64,000 nucleotides of DNA from a bacterium (GTDB taxonomy: Bacteria; Pseudomonadota; Alphaproteobacteria; Caulobacterales; Hyphomonadaceae). Location: NCBI GenBank assembly GCA_016125045.1, contig WGML01000003.1, positions 124,001 through 188,000 on the forward strand, given 5' to 3'. Under the pieces are notes generated by a model. The model ran no database searches. It was not told where the DNA came from and saw nothing but the letters and a program-made list of their open reading frames with translations. The stretch's first letter is position 1. Each line of letters starts with the position of its first letter. Made by a program: the position numbers and the translations under genes. Shown here one piece after another: positions 42,718 through 51,559 of the stretch.

Positions 42718-43930
42718 CGATCACCGCCGCGGCGAGGTCCGCCGTCACATTGCCGACCGTGCGGAAGATGTCCGGCACCACCTCCACCGCGATCAGGATG
42801 CCAAGGAGCTCCAGCGGCACGCCGAGCGCGAGGCAGATCGGGCCGACGCTCGCCACGAACGACACCTGACCCGGCAGCCCGACCGACCCGATCGAGATCG
42901 GGACCGCCACCAGAACGGCGCTGGCGATCTGAAATCCCGTCGGCTCGATCCCGTGCACCGCCGCGATGAAGAAGGCGACGCCGAGATTGCCCGCCGCGCT
43001 CGTCATCCGGAACACCGCGACCGAGAGCGGCAGCACTAGGTCCACCACCCGTTCGGGCAGGCCCATCGCGTCCCGCGCCTGTTCCACCATCGCAGGCAGG
43101 CACGCGATCGACGACTGGGTGGAGAAGGCCATCGCCTGCACCGGCGCCGCGGCGCTGAGGAAGGCCGCGGGCGACCTGCGTCCCCAGATCACGGCGAACA
43201 GCACGGCGATCACCGTCACGCCCGCGATCACGGCTGAGACCAGCACGATATAGTGCAACAGCACGCCCGCCGCCCCGAGGCCGGAGCGCAGCCCCACGCC
43301 GATCGACAGGCCGAACACGCCGACCGGGGCAAGCACCAGCACCCAGCGCACGATCAGGATCATTGCTTCGGCCACCGCCTTGAAGAAGCTGGTGATGGAT
43401 TGCCGCTGCTCACTCGGCAGCCGGGTCGCCGCAAACCCGAAGGCGATCGCGAACACGGTGAAGGCGAGGATCTGGTCGTCCGCCGCCGCCCGTATCGGGT
43501 TTGACGGCACGAGCTGCTGCAGCCAGCTTCCGATGTCGAACGCCGCCGCCTCGGTCCGCGTCGCGCCGACGCCCGCGAGCAGGGCGTCCGCCTCCGCCGC
43601 GCCGACCGGGAACAGCGCCAGCAGGCCGAGGATCGCGGCCACCGCATAGGCCGCGCTGACGGCGAGCATCACGCCGAACACCCCGATCGCCCGCCCGGCG
43701 AGGCGGCCCGCGCTCGCCGCATCAGCGACCGAAGCGACGCCGGTGATGAGGAGCGCCGCGACCAGCGGGATCACGGTCGCCTTCAGCGCTTTCAGCCACA
43801 GCGCGCCGACGGCCTCGGCGACGCCGGCGGCGCCGATCAGCGTCTCATTGCCGAAGGCCTGCAGGGCGGCGCCCGCCCCGACGCCTGCGATCAGCGCCGC
43901 GAGGATGAGAAAGGTGATGGTGCGCTGCAT
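42671..43930 (-). CDS. Dicarboxylate/amino acid:cation symporter (DAACS family)
   Basis: This 419-residue transporter has eight or more hydrophobic helices. Family hallmarks are LKALKATVIPLVAALLITGV in the N-terminal half, then FSTQSSIACLPAMVEQA (re-entrant loop HP1 with the Ser-rich motif), FRMTSAAGNLGVAFFIAAV, VPISIGSVGLPGQVSFVA (HP2) and PDIFRTVGNVTADLAAAV with the conserved Asn and Asp. It uses a Na+ or H+ gradient to import acidic amino acids or C4-dicarboxylates. The start is taken at 43930 (MQRTITFLILAALIAG); an ATG at 43957 is also possible. Confidence 0.92.
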   Translation of the reverse strand: MQRTITFLILAALIAGVGAGAALQAFGNETLIGAAGVAEAVGALWLKALKATVIPLVAALLITGVASVADAASAGRLAGRAIGVFGVMLAVSAAYAVAAILGLLALFPVGAAEADALLAGVGATRTEAAAFDIGSWLQQLVPSNPIRAAADDQILAFTVFAIAFGFAATRLPSEQRQSITSFFKAVAEAMILIVRWVLVLAPVGVFGLSIGVGLRSGLGAAGVLLHYIVLVSAVIAGVTVIAVLFAVIWGRRSPAAFLSAAAPVQAMAFSTQSSIACLPAMVEQARDAMGLPERVVDLVLPLSVAVFRMTSAAGNLGVAFFIAAVHGIEPTGFQIASAVLVAVPISIGSVGLPGQVSFVASVGPICLALGVPLELLGILIAVEVVPDIFRTVGNVTADLAAAVIVNRREATADAAPEPQ

Positions 43931-44218
43931 GGGCCCCCGCGGCGTGTGACGCCCCATCCTTAGCAGGTTCGCGGAGCGCGTCACGATGTGGGCGCGGCGC
44001 GGGCGGGTCCTCGTCGGCGCCAGCCCCCGCTCGCGCGCGGGACGTCGCCTCGCAGCCCCCGATGGAAACAGGCGCGACACGTCTGGTCGCAGGCATCGCG
44101 GATAATTTTCGATCTATCCACGGACCAGGACCCCGAACGCGCGGTGTTGACGAGGCGCCGCCTCACCGGAATGGTGTTGGCATCGCTAATGTCGTCCCAA
44201 TTCAAGGAATGTGGCGGA

Positions 44219-44602
44219 ATGCCAGTTGTCCCGTCTGTCGGCGCGTTCGCCATCGTCCCGAGCAATGATCTGAAAGGTGCGATCCCCTTCTGGCGACGCC
44301 TTGGCATGGAACGGACGGGCGGGGACGATCAGTACATCATCATGACCGGCTGGGGCTGCGAGGTTCACCTGATCCAGGCCGGACACGGGCCATGGCGTGT
44401 TCCTGCGGACCATAACCCCTTCGGCGTCTTCATCCGCACTCCAGACGTCGACGCCATCGCCGCACGCGTGGACGACCTCGTGATACGACCGGGCGGTGTG
44501 CTTCGCCACCGCGAATGGGGCCTCTATGAGGTCGGGATCGGAGGCCCGGATGGGCTCCTGGTCCGGATCGGCTGGCCGTCATCCCTGATCAGGGGCGCCT
44601 GA
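44219..44602 (+). CDS. VOC (glyoxalase/bleomycin-resistance-like) protein
   Basis: This 127-residue protein has the betaalphabetabetabeta pattern of VOC proteins: VGAFAIVPSNDLKGAIPFWRRLGME, YIIMTGWGCEVHLIQAG, NPFGVFIRTPDVDAIAARV and EWGLYEVGIGGPDGLLVRIG. The His in EVHL, the Glu/Tyr in the last strand and a polar residue in the first could be metal ligands. It might be a bleomycin-resistance-type binding protein or a lyase; no substrate can be inferred. The ATG at 44219 is chosen since the domain starts there; an ATG at 44189 is in frame. Confidence 0.8.
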   Translation: MPVVPSVGAFAIVPSNDLKGAIPFWRRLGMERTGGDDQYIIMTGWGCEVHLIQAGHGPWRVPADHNPFGVFIRTPDVDAIAARVDDLVIRPGGVLRHREWGLYEVGIGGPDGLLVRIGWPSSLIRGA

Positions 44603-44989
44603 TCCAGCCCCGCCTCTCGGCGCTGATGGTCGCCGGTCGGGCTACCCATCATCGTGCGCTCGCGAGACCCTTTTGGAGTTTTGGACACGCCTCCGGTCCT
44701 CGCCCTCATCCCGTCCGCCCCAGGGCGAGACCGAGGCGCGACCATAAACCCGCCACAGGGGGAGGGGGATAGATCAGCCCGTTTCCGTCGGAAGAGACTC
44801 AACCCCCGATTGCAACGGGCGTCGGATTCAGCCGATTGCGGGGCCCGCCCTCAGTTGTCCCCCTATCGGAGGCTCCGCCCGAGGCCAAAAAGGCTTCAAA
44901 AGGGACAAAAACGACCAAGAGCGAGCGTTCCGGAGGTGCACTGAAGCAGCTCCGAAACCCGCGCGAAACATCACTCAAACCTGTCGCGT
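44603..44989. other. Intergenic stretch without recognised content
   Basis: This 387-nt gap lies between two genes that converge on it. I see no coding frame with convincing protein character, no tRNA and no clear terminator stem with T-tract. It has one A-rich run (44885-44920) in otherwise GC-rich sequence. Confidence 0.6.
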
Positions 44990-45967
44990 TCAGCCTGCGG
45001 CGAAGCGCTTCAGCCGGTCCGAGATGATCGTCTCGGCCTCCGTCATGATGCGGTCGATCAGCTCCTTGCAGGTCGGGATGTCGTGGATCAGCCCCGCCAC
45101 CATCCCGCAGCTCCACGCGCCCGCGTCCATGTCGCCCTCGGTCATGATGCGGGGATAGACCCCGGCCACTTCCTCGATGATGTCTTCGAATTTGAGGTTT
45201 GCGCCGAGGGATTTCTCCTTCTCCAGCAGCCGGTCCACCGCCGCGTTTGCGAGCACGCGTTCGGTATTGCGCAGGGGGCGCATGACGAGCCTTGTGTCGA
45301 GCTCGGAGGCGGCGACGAGCGCCTTCTTCACGTTCTCATGCACCGGCGCCTCCTTCGTCGCGATGAAGCGGGTGCCCATGTTCATGCCCTCCGCGCCCAG
45401 CGCCAGCGCCGCCACCAGCGACCGCCCGTCGGCCATGCCTCCCGAGGCCACGAAGGGGATTTTCAGCTCCTCCGCCGCGCGCGGGAGCAGAATGAAGTTC
45501 GGGATGTCATCCTCGCCCGGATGGCCGCCGCACTCGAAGCCGTCGACCGACACGGCGTCGCAACCGATAGATTCTGCTTTGAGCGAGTGTCGAACCGACG
45601 TGCATTTGTGGATCACCTTGACCCCGGCTTCCTTGAACGCCGGCATCACCTTGGCCGGGTTGTTGCCCGCCGTCTCGACGATCTTGATACCACTTTCGAT
45701 GATCACCCGGACAAAGCCCGGATAATCCGGCGGGGTGAGCGACGGCAGGAAGGTGAGGTTCACGCCGAAGGGCTTGTCGGTCATCTCGCGGCAACGCTTT
45801 ATTTCCTTTGCGAGATTTTCCGGTGTCCGCTGGGTCAGGCCGGTGATGATGCCAAGGCCGCCCGCGTTGGATACCGCCGCCGCCATTTCCGCGAAACCGA
45901 CATAGTGCATCCCACCTTGAATGATGGGGTGCTTGATCCCGAAGAGCTCGGTGATGCGTGTCTTCAT
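44990..45967 (-). CDS. Nitronate monooxygenase family FMN enzyme
   Basis: This 325-residue TIM-barrel flavoprotein shows ITELFGIKHPIIQGGMHYVG, AAAVSNAGGLGIITG, DKPFGVNLTFLPS, VIHKCTSVRHSLKAE, VSVDGFECGGHPGEDD, PFVASGGMADGRSLVAALAL and GAEGMNMGTRFIAT. These fit the 2-nitropropane dioxygenase/NMO and FabK-like group with an FMN phosphate site at SGGM and MGTRF. Nitronate oxidation is the known reaction; many members act as enoyl-ACP reductase-like or unknown NAD(P)H-dependent enzymes, so the substrate is open. GGGAGG lies 7 nt before the ATG at 45967. Confidence 0.92.
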   Translation of the reverse strand: MKTRITELFGIKHPIIQGGMHYVGFAEMAAAVSNAGGLGIITGLTQRTPENLAKEIKRCREMTDKPFGVNLTFLPSLTPPDYPGFVRVIIESGIKIVETAGNNPAKVMPAFKEAGVKVIHKCTSVRHSLKAESIGCDAVSVDGFECGGHPGEDDIPNFILLPRAAEELKIPFVASGGMADGRSLVAALALGAEGMNMGTRFIATKEAPVHENVKKALVAASELDTRLVMRPLRNTERVLANAAVDRLLEKEKSLGANLKFEDIIEEVAGVYPRIMTEGDMDAGAWSCGMVAGLIHDIPTCKELIDRIMTEAETIISDRLKRFAAG

Positions 45968-46154
45968 GGGGGTCCCTCCCTAGGGTGTCCGGCCTGACGC
46001 TGTCTGGACCAGTGATCGCGCCCCGTCGCCGCGAAGTAAAGGCGTGTTTGGGCGGCGCGCGAGCAAGAAGCTATGAGTTTGACCTTTCGCTCCGCGACCG
46101 CTAGCCCGGAAAAGGGGACGAACCGGCCTCGCCCGACACCACGGAGACCCGATC

Positions 46155-47294
46155 ATGGCGGACGCCTTTGAGCGCGCTCGGACATGGATGTTCGACGAGG
46201 CGCTGCCCCTCTGGGCGACGAAGGGCGTCGACCACGCGCATGGCGGCTTTGTGGAGATCCTCGGCCTCGACGGCCGCGACGCCTGCGCCCCGTTCAAGCG
46301 CACCCGCGTCACCTGCCGCCAGATCTATGTGTTCGCTCATGCCGCCGAGCTTGGCTGGACGGATGGCCTGCCCCACGTGGCGGCGGGCGTCGACTATCTC
46401 ACCACGCGCACCTGGATGCCCGGCGCGGGAGCTTTTGCGCGTCGGCTGAGCCGCGAGGGCGATGTGCTTGACCCGACCATCGATCTCTATGACCACGCTT
46501 TTGTTCTGTTCGCCCTCGGCTGGGCCTATCGCGCCACGAAGGATTCGCAGGCGCTCGCCTGGGCGCACCGGACGCTCGACGCCGTGGAGCAGCACCTCAC
46601 TCACCCGGGCGGCGAAGGCTTTCTCCACGAAACCCCGGCGCAAGGCTGGCGGCAGCAGAACCCGCACATGCACATGCTCGAGGCGTCGCTTGCATTGTTC
46701 GAGGCGACGGGCGAGCGCAGGTTCGGCGACCTCGCCGAGCGGTTGGGAAAGTTGTTCGCAAAGCATTTCTACGATCCCGCGAGCACGACGCTCGCGGAGT
46801 TTTTCACCGAGACCTGGGCCCGCGCTCCGGGAGAGGATGGCCGCCGCACCGAGCCCGGTCATCAGTTCGAGTGGGCCTGGATTCTGGTCAACCTCCATCG
46901 TCTGACCGGCGTCGACCAGCGGACAGAGGCGCGAGGGCTCGTCAGCTTCGCCGATCGCTTTGGCGTCGACCCCGCAACCGGCGCGACCATCAACGCGGTC
47001 CGGGACGACGGGGCCCCGCTCGACCGACGCTCGCGAACCTGGCCCAACACCGAGCGGATCAAGGCTGCGGTGGCGCTTTACGAGATGGACGGAGTCGATC
47101 CGCGTCCTGCGATCGAGGCGAGCACAAGCTTGCTGATGGACCGGTATTTCGCCCCAGCCCCGCGGGGACAATGGATCGACCAGCTGGACGAGGCGGGTGC
47201 GCCCATGCTTGCGGCGTCACCGGCTTCGACGCTCTACCACGTGTTTCTGGCCTTCGCCGAGATGCTGCGGATCCAACCGAAGGTCGTCGCCTGA
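46155..47294 (+). CDS. AGE-family sugar epimerase/isomerase
   Basis: This 379-residue (alpha/alpha)6-barrel protein of the N-acylglucosamine 2-epimerase / mannose isomerase family shows ALPLWATKGVDHAHGGFVE, TCRQIYVFAHAAELGW, LYDHAFVLFALGWAY, FLHETPA, QNPHMHMLEASLAL, EPGHQFEWAWILVNL and RTWPNTERIKAAVAL. The two catalytic His residues are expected in NPHMHMLEA and EPGHQFEW. Such enzymes interconvert mannose with glucose or fructose, or GlcNAc with ManNAc, in the cytoplasm. GGAGA lies 8 nt before the ATG. The next gene, a membrane regulator, begins 115 nt downstream. Confidence 0.92.
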   Translation: MADAFERARTWMFDEALPLWATKGVDHAHGGFVEILGLDGRDACAPFKRTRVTCRQIYVFAHAAELGWTDGLPHVAAGVDYLTTRTWMPGAGAFARRLSREGDVLDPTIDLYDHAFVLFALGWAYRATKDSQALAWAHRTLDAVEQHLTHPGGEGFLHETPAQGWRQQNPHMHMLEASLALFEATGERRFGDLAERLGKLFAKHFYDPASTTLAEFFTETWARAPGEDGRRTEPGHQFEWAWILVNLHRLTGVDQRTEARGLVSFADRFGVDPATGATINAVRDDGAPLDRRSRTWPNTERIKAAVALYEMDGVDPRPAIEASTSLLMDRYFAPAPRGQWIDQLDEAGAPMLAASPASTLYHVFLAFAEMLRIQPKVVA

Positions 47295-47409
47295 AGGCTG
47301 GCGATGGGAGCTGCTGCGCGGTCGACGTGGCGAGGGTGTTGCAATAGGCTTCGCCTTCACTCGCCCCATCGCGCCCGATGCGCCAAGAAAGCTCGCGTCA
47401 AGAAAGCTC

Positions 47410-48675
47410 ATGTCCGTCTCAGACGCCCAAACCCTGGAGGAGATCGATCGCATCCGGGCGAGCGGTATTCTTGGAGAAGCCGGGCGCATCCGCTTGCTGT
47501 TTGATTATCTGGCGAGCCAGATCGGCGCCGAACGGTCGCCCAAGGAGGTGGAGATCGCGCGAGCGGTATTCAGCCGCTCGGGCGATACGCCGGGACAAGA
47601 TGATGCGGTGGTGCGTGTCTACATGCATCGGCTCCGCAAGCGACTGGAGGACCACTATCTCCGGGGTGGCGCCACGGCGCCGGTTCGGCTCGACATTCCG
47701 CGGGGCGATTACCGGCTTATCGGGCGGCCGGCGGACGACGCGGCCGATGCGCCCGTAGCGGAAGGGGCGACCCCGCCGGTGCGGCGGAGTCGGCGCAGGT
47801 GGGCGATCGCGGTTGCCGCCGCGGCGGTTCTCACCTTGGCCAATGTCGCGCTGTGGTTCGCGGTTCCCCGGACCGGTCTATATGGCGTTGCTTCGATGCG
47901 CGCCTCGCCCGCATGGGCGGAGTTCGTCAAAAGCGATCGTCCGGTGACGGTTGTCGTCGGCGACTATTACATCTTCGGCGAGTATGAGGACCGGCTGTTT
48001 CTCAAACGCCTCGTGCGCGACTTCTCCATCAATTCGAAACAGGACCTGACGGAGCGCGTTCTCACCAACCCCGAGGCCTTTGACCGCTATTCGGATGTGG
48101 CGTTGCAGTATCTGCCGAGCTCGGTTGGCCAGGCGCTCGCTGACGTGGCCCCGCTGCTGGCAGACCGCGGCGAGGTTGACGTTCGTCTCGCCTCCGAACT
48201 GTCGCCGGAAACGATCAAGACGAACGATATTCTCTACATCGGCCTCTTGAGCGGTCTTGGATCGTTGAAGGATGTCGTGTTTGCGGGGTCAGAATTCTCG
48301 ATCGGTGAGAGCTACGACGAAATCACTGACCGACCCTCGGGCCGGCGCTATATCAGCGAGGCGTTCGTCGCCGCGCCGTCGGATGCGATGTACCGGGACT
48401 ATGGTTTCTTCTCGACCTTCGCCGGGCCTGCTGGCGGGCGGATCGCCGTGCTCGCTGGTGCGAGGGACACAGGTCTTCTCGGCATTTCGGAGGCGCTCAC
48501 GAAAGCGGGCGCCTCGGTTCCGGAAGGCGTGTCGGGAGACTTCGAGCTTCTCTACGAGGTCAAGGGGCGCAAGCACGTGAACCTCGAAGCAAAGCTTGTC
48601 GCCGCCTACCCCGTGGACAGCGCGTCTCACTGGTCCTTCAACCGCACCCGGCAGATCCAGTTCCCCGCAGAGTAG
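47410..48675 (+). CDS. Membrane-tethered winged-helix regulator (ToxR-like topology)
   Basis: The ATG at 47410 gives 421 residues. The N-terminal 95 residues resemble an OmpR-type winged helix (RIRLLFDYLASQIG, RSPKEVEIARAVFSRSG, AVVRVYMHRLRKRLEDHYL, VRLDIPRGDYRLIG). A short linker is followed by one transmembrane helix (WAIAVAAAAVLTLANVALWF). The C-terminal region of about 280 residues should be periplasmic: TVVVGDYYIFGEYEDRLFL, NDILYIGLLSGLGSL, FSTFAGPAGGRIAVLAGARD. The layout parallels ToxR/CadC, which sense outside and bind DNA inside. Ligand unknown. The AGE epimerase directly upstream could be a target or unrelated. Confidence 0.78.
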   Translation: MSVSDAQTLEEIDRIRASGILGEAGRIRLLFDYLASQIGAERSPKEVEIARAVFSRSGDTPGQDDAVVRVYMHRLRKRLEDHYLRGGATAPVRLDIPRGDYRLIGRPADDAADAPVAEGATPPVRRSRRRWAIAVAAAAVLTLANVALWFAVPRTGLYGVASMRASPAWAEFVKSDRPVTVVVGDYYIFGEYEDRLFLKRLVRDFSINSKQDLTERVLTNPEAFDRYSDVALQYLPSSVGQALADVAPLLADRGEVDVRLASELSPETIKTNDILYIGLLSGLGSLKDVVFAGSEFSIGESYDEITDRPSGRRYISEAFVAAPSDAMYRDYGFFSTFAGPAGGRIAVLAGARDTGLLGISEALTKAGASVPEGVSGDFELLYEVKGRKHVNLEAKLVAAYPVDSASHWSFNRTRQIQFPAE

Positions 48676-48772
48676 CGGCGCTGGCGCGCCCGGTTAAGCG
48701 TCAGCTGAAGTGTCGGTGTTGACGTTGCTTGAGGTAAGTCCGCTACGTGGAAGCTGAGCTCGGCGACGCGCT

Positions 48773-50467
48773 TTAGGCGGGCGTCCATGGAGATGCGCCG
48801 TGCTTGTCGGTCGCTTCGGAGACTGTCCGCTCGATTGACGAGGGGGAGCGGCCGCGCGTCGTAAGGTCGTTGAAGCCAACCCAATCGGCTGTCGCCGCTG
48901 TCCGGGTGACGGTGATGCGCGTATAGCCGCACTCCGCCAGATTGCACCACCCGAGCTCGGGACTCGATGCTCGGAACGCGTCCTCACGCGGCCCCTTGGC
49001 CACAGGTTCACCCCCAGCCTTGCCCGAGGCGGCCACCGCGAAGGCGGCGGCTTCGACGCAGGCGGGACGGCCGTCGGCGCCTCCCGGAAGATTGAACGCC
49101 CAGCCCGAATGCGTTTCTCCGCCGATCGCCAGCACGTTTGATCCGCTTGCGGTGCAGTGTGCGAGAAAACGTCGGCGGGCTTCCGGATAGCCGCACCAGA
49201 GCGGAATATCATAGGGAAGTCCCGCCGCGCCGAGCTTCGCGCGCAGGGTCGCGACGCCCCCCGCGTTCGCATCAGCGGAGTTTGGAGGCATGACTGCCGC
49301 GCCGAGCACCGACCCTTGCACAATGACTTGCCACCGCACGCCGCCCGATGATGAACGTCGGAGTTCGCGCGCAAACCACGCTTCCTGGGCGTCACCAAGA
49401 ATTGTCCGCTTCGGGTCTGACATCGGACCCTCATAGAAGGCGCGGGCGAGATTGGTGAACTCGGTTTGCGGCTTGTCGATGTGAGCGCCGAGTGCGGCCT
49501 GCCAGTCCATCTGGTTGGTGCGCCCGACCATCCGACTGTCCAGCACGATGACGTCGGCGAGCCGGCCCCAGCCAAGCGTCCGATGGATGAGACCTCCGCC
49601 AACCGAGGACCGGCGCGTCGGCGTCCAGTCGCGGAAAGCCTTGATCGCGGCGGCCTTTCGCTTCGCCCAATCCCCCTCGGTCTCCGGCTGGTGGTTCTGC
49701 GCGCCGCCCATCCAGCTGTCATTGGTGAAGTCGTGATCATCCCACGTCATCACCCAGGGCTTCATCCGATGAAGCTCCTGCAGGTCAGGGTCGGCGCGAT
49801 AGCTGCGGTAGCGCGACCAGTATTGCGGCAAGGTTACAGGCTCAAAATCGTCAACCACGCGGCCGGTCAGCGCGGATTCGCCATATCGAGACATCGGGTA
49901 TTCATAGAAATAATCGCCGACATGAGCGCAAAGATCGATGCTGTCGTCTTGTGCTGCATGTCCGTAGGCCGTGAACCAGCCCGTCGGCAGGTTGGAACAG
50001 GCAAACAACGCGACCGACAACGCATCTGTGGTGTCCCCGGGTTGTGGGGCGGTCAACGTGCGTCCGATCGGCGAATAGCCCGAGGCGCTGGCGAAACGAT
50101 AGAAATACCGTCGGCCCGGAGCCAGACGCGCTGCGATGGGCTTCACGCAGAAGTCGTTGTCGGGCCTGGCCGTTTCAGCTCCCCAGGCGACGACGCGCTG
50201 AAAGCTTTCGTCGGCGGCGACTTCCCACCCGACCACCGCTGGGCCGCCATCAGCTGCGACAAAGCGAGTCCACAGCACGACCGAGTCCGGGAACGGATCG
50301 CCCGATGCGACGCCGTGGGTGAACGCACCTGGCTTGCGTCCCGATGCGGGGCCGCCGGTCGTCGTCGCGCAAGCGCCGAGACCCGACGCGGCCGCAACGA
50401 GGATGAGACGACGCGAGAGCGGTGACGCAAGGGAAACACCGGTCGGGCGAGGGAGAATGGACGGCAT
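48773..50467 (-). CDS. Alkaline phosphatase D (PhoD)-family phosphodiesterase
   Basis: This 564-residue protein has SPLSRRLILVAAASGLGAC, which combines a Tat-like twin Arg with a possible lipobox (LGAC). An N-terminal Fn3-like PhoD_N domain contains HGVASGDPFPDSVVLWTRF. The metallophosphatase core follows, with FACSNLPTGWFTAYGHAA, DLCAHVGDYFYEYP, VMTWDDHDFTNDSW, DVIVLDSRMVGR and ETHSGWAFNL. PhoD enzymes hydrolyse phosphomonoesters and diesters using Fe3+ and Ca2+ outside the cytoplasm. AGGAG lies about 8-9 nt before the ATG. The loop region is variable, so the substrate is not certain. Confidence 0.93.
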   Translation of the reverse strand: MPSILPRPTGVSLASPLSRRLILVAAASGLGACATTTGGPASGRKPGAFTHGVASGDPFPDSVVLWTRFVAADGGPAVVGWEVAADESFQRVVAWGAETARPDNDFCVKPIAARLAPGRRYFYRFASASGYSPIGRTLTAPQPGDTTDALSVALFACSNLPTGWFTAYGHAAQDDSIDLCAHVGDYFYEYPMSRYGESALTGRVVDDFEPVTLPQYWSRYRSYRADPDLQELHRMKPWVMTWDDHDFTNDSWMGGAQNHQPETEGDWAKRKAAAIKAFRDWTPTRRSSVGGGLIHRTLGWGRLADVIVLDSRMVGRTNQMDWQAALGAHIDKPQTEFTNLARAFYEGPMSDPKRTILGDAQEAWFARELRRSSSGGVRWQVIVQGSVLGAAVMPPNSADANAGGVATLRAKLGAAGLPYDIPLWCGYPEARRRFLAHCTASGSNVLAIGGETHSGWAFNLPGGADGRPACVEAAAFAVAASGKAGGEPVAKGPREDAFRASSPELGWCNLAECGYTRITVTRTAATADWVGFNDLTTRGRSPSSIERTVSEATDKHGASPWTPA

Positions 50468-50524
50468 AAGGGTGTCTCCTCAGAGCGGTTCGAGCGTCAT
50501 CTGATCATGCGGGCGTGACAATCG

Positions 50525-50704
50525 TCACCACGGCTTGCATCGGGGGCGGTCGGTCAGGGCCCTGGTCTCGCGATCCGCTTTCAAGGCCCGACGGAGGCCG
50601 TCGAGCACCGCCTGTCGCTCGGCGATATAGGCGCGCCACTCCTCTTCGCTTATGATGTCCGCCGGGAACCCGGTGAGGGTGTAGGCGCGGCCGGATTTTC
50701 GCAT
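50525..50704 (-). CDS. Small conserved-looking cytoplasmic protein, unknown
   Basis: This 59-residue protein starts at the ATG at 50704 with GGGAG 8 nt upstream. It has a short basic start (MRKSGRAYTLTGFPADIISE), an acidic helix with EEEWRAYIAERQAVLDGLRR and a C-terminal Arg-rich stretch with CKPW. It is well-formed coding sequence with its own ribosome site. I recognise no family. Confidence 0.55.
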   Translation of the reverse strand: MRKSGRAYTLTGFPADIISEEEWRAYIAERQAVLDGLRRALKADRETRALTDRPRCKPW

Positions 50705-50794
50705 TTGCGTGCTCCCTATTGGCTGGATGACCTCACTCTCTCGGCCGCAGCCTAGCGGCCGAAGAAGCAAAGGGCGAGGCGGCCGCCCAGACCT

Positions 50795-50864
50795 CAGGAC
50801 CCGGTCTGGCTGGGCAATGGAAATCTGGGTCCCGGATACCGCCTTAGGCGGTTCCGGGATGACA
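50795..50864. repeat. Intergenic palindromic repeat, copy 1 (partial)
   Basis: CAGGACCCGGTCTGGC leads into CTGGGTCCCGGATA, a CCGCCTTAGGCGG hairpin and TTCCGGGATGACA. Its left arm is missing compared with the second copy. Alphaproteobacterial genomes contain many such TCATCCCGG...CCGGGATGA elements between genes. Confidence 0.75.
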
Positions 50865-50889
50865 GGTGGTTTTGTATCGCGAGCGAATT

Positions 50890-50986
50890 GTCATCCCGGG
50901 CGAGCGTGAGCGAGACCCGGGACCCGGTCTGGTTGGGGAATGGAGTTCTGGGTCCCGGATAACGGCTTTGCCGTTTCCGGGATGAC
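50890..50986. repeat. Intergenic palindromic repeat, copy 2 (complete)
   Basis: This 97-nt element is bounded by GTCATCCCGG at 50890 and CCGGGATGAC at 50986, which are exact inverted repeats. It has further internal pairing (GAGACCCGGGACC, CTGGGTCCCGGATA). About two thirds of it matches copy 1 at over 80 percent by eye. It is likely a REP- or MITE-like non-coding element. The rest of 50705-51158 has nothing else I can name. Confidence 0.8.
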
Positions 50987-51158
50987 GACCTCGGAGGTTC
51001 GCGCGGCGAGAATTGATCGCCCCGGCTTGATCCAACGCAATCGCCTGTTGCGGGAATGTGTTAAGCTACATCTTCCGACTGGTTGATCCGGCGCGCCAGC
51101 GCCGCGACGCGTCTGGCGCTCCCCGTGCACCGGTCCTCATGTGACGGGAGACAACACC

Positions 51159-51509
51159 ATGCCGACCAAGCAGACCGAAACGCGCAACGATCGCTCTAGC
51201 ACGGGCACGTCGGGCGCTCAGCAGCTCTATCGAATGAACGGGTTCGACTGGACCTCACCTGCCGACATTCAGCGCTCGGCGCTGGTGACGCAACGCGCCA
51301 TCGGCGAGATCTGGGCGTTCTGGGCCAAGCGCCTGCGAGCCTACGCGGACTATGCCGACGCGATCGCCGGCGCCCACGGCATCGCCGACCTTGCCGAGGC
51401 TCAGTCCGAGTTCGTGAGCCGTACACAGGCGGAGTGGGCGGAGGAAAGCCAGCACATCGCGGAAATCGCCCGCGAAGCGCCGGGCCGTGCGGCAAACGCG
51501 GTCAACTGA
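51159..51509 (+). CDS. Phasin-like protein
   Basis: This 116-residue cytoplasmic protein starts at the ATG at 51159 with GGGAG about 9 nt upstream. After a polar Thr/Ser N-terminus it has a helical region: FDWTSPADIQRSALVTQRAI, IWAFWAKRLRAYADYADAI, AEAQSEFVSRTQAEWAEESQ. The pattern of amphipathic helices with aromatic residues, AYADYADAI and DLAEAQSEFVSRTQ resembles phasins, which coat polyhydroxyalkanoate granules, but similarity by eye is modest. No PHA synthase gene lies nearby. The next gene (host attachment family) starts 50 nt downstream. Confidence 0.68.
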   Translation: MPTKQTETRNDRSSTGTSGAQQLYRMNGFDWTSPADIQRSALVTQRAIGEIWAFWAKRLRAYADYADAIAGAHGIADLAEAQSEFVSRTQAEWAEESQHIAEIAREAPGRAANAVN

Positions 51510-51559
51510 CGACCCGTCCGCAGTTCGTGCGGGCGCATGACGAAGCGCGGAGAGTGAGA

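Noticed and set aside
44654-44944. A 96-codon plus-strand frame in the gap after the VOC gene
   Set aside because: No ribosome site, low-complexity Arg/Pro composition, and no resemblance to a protein family.
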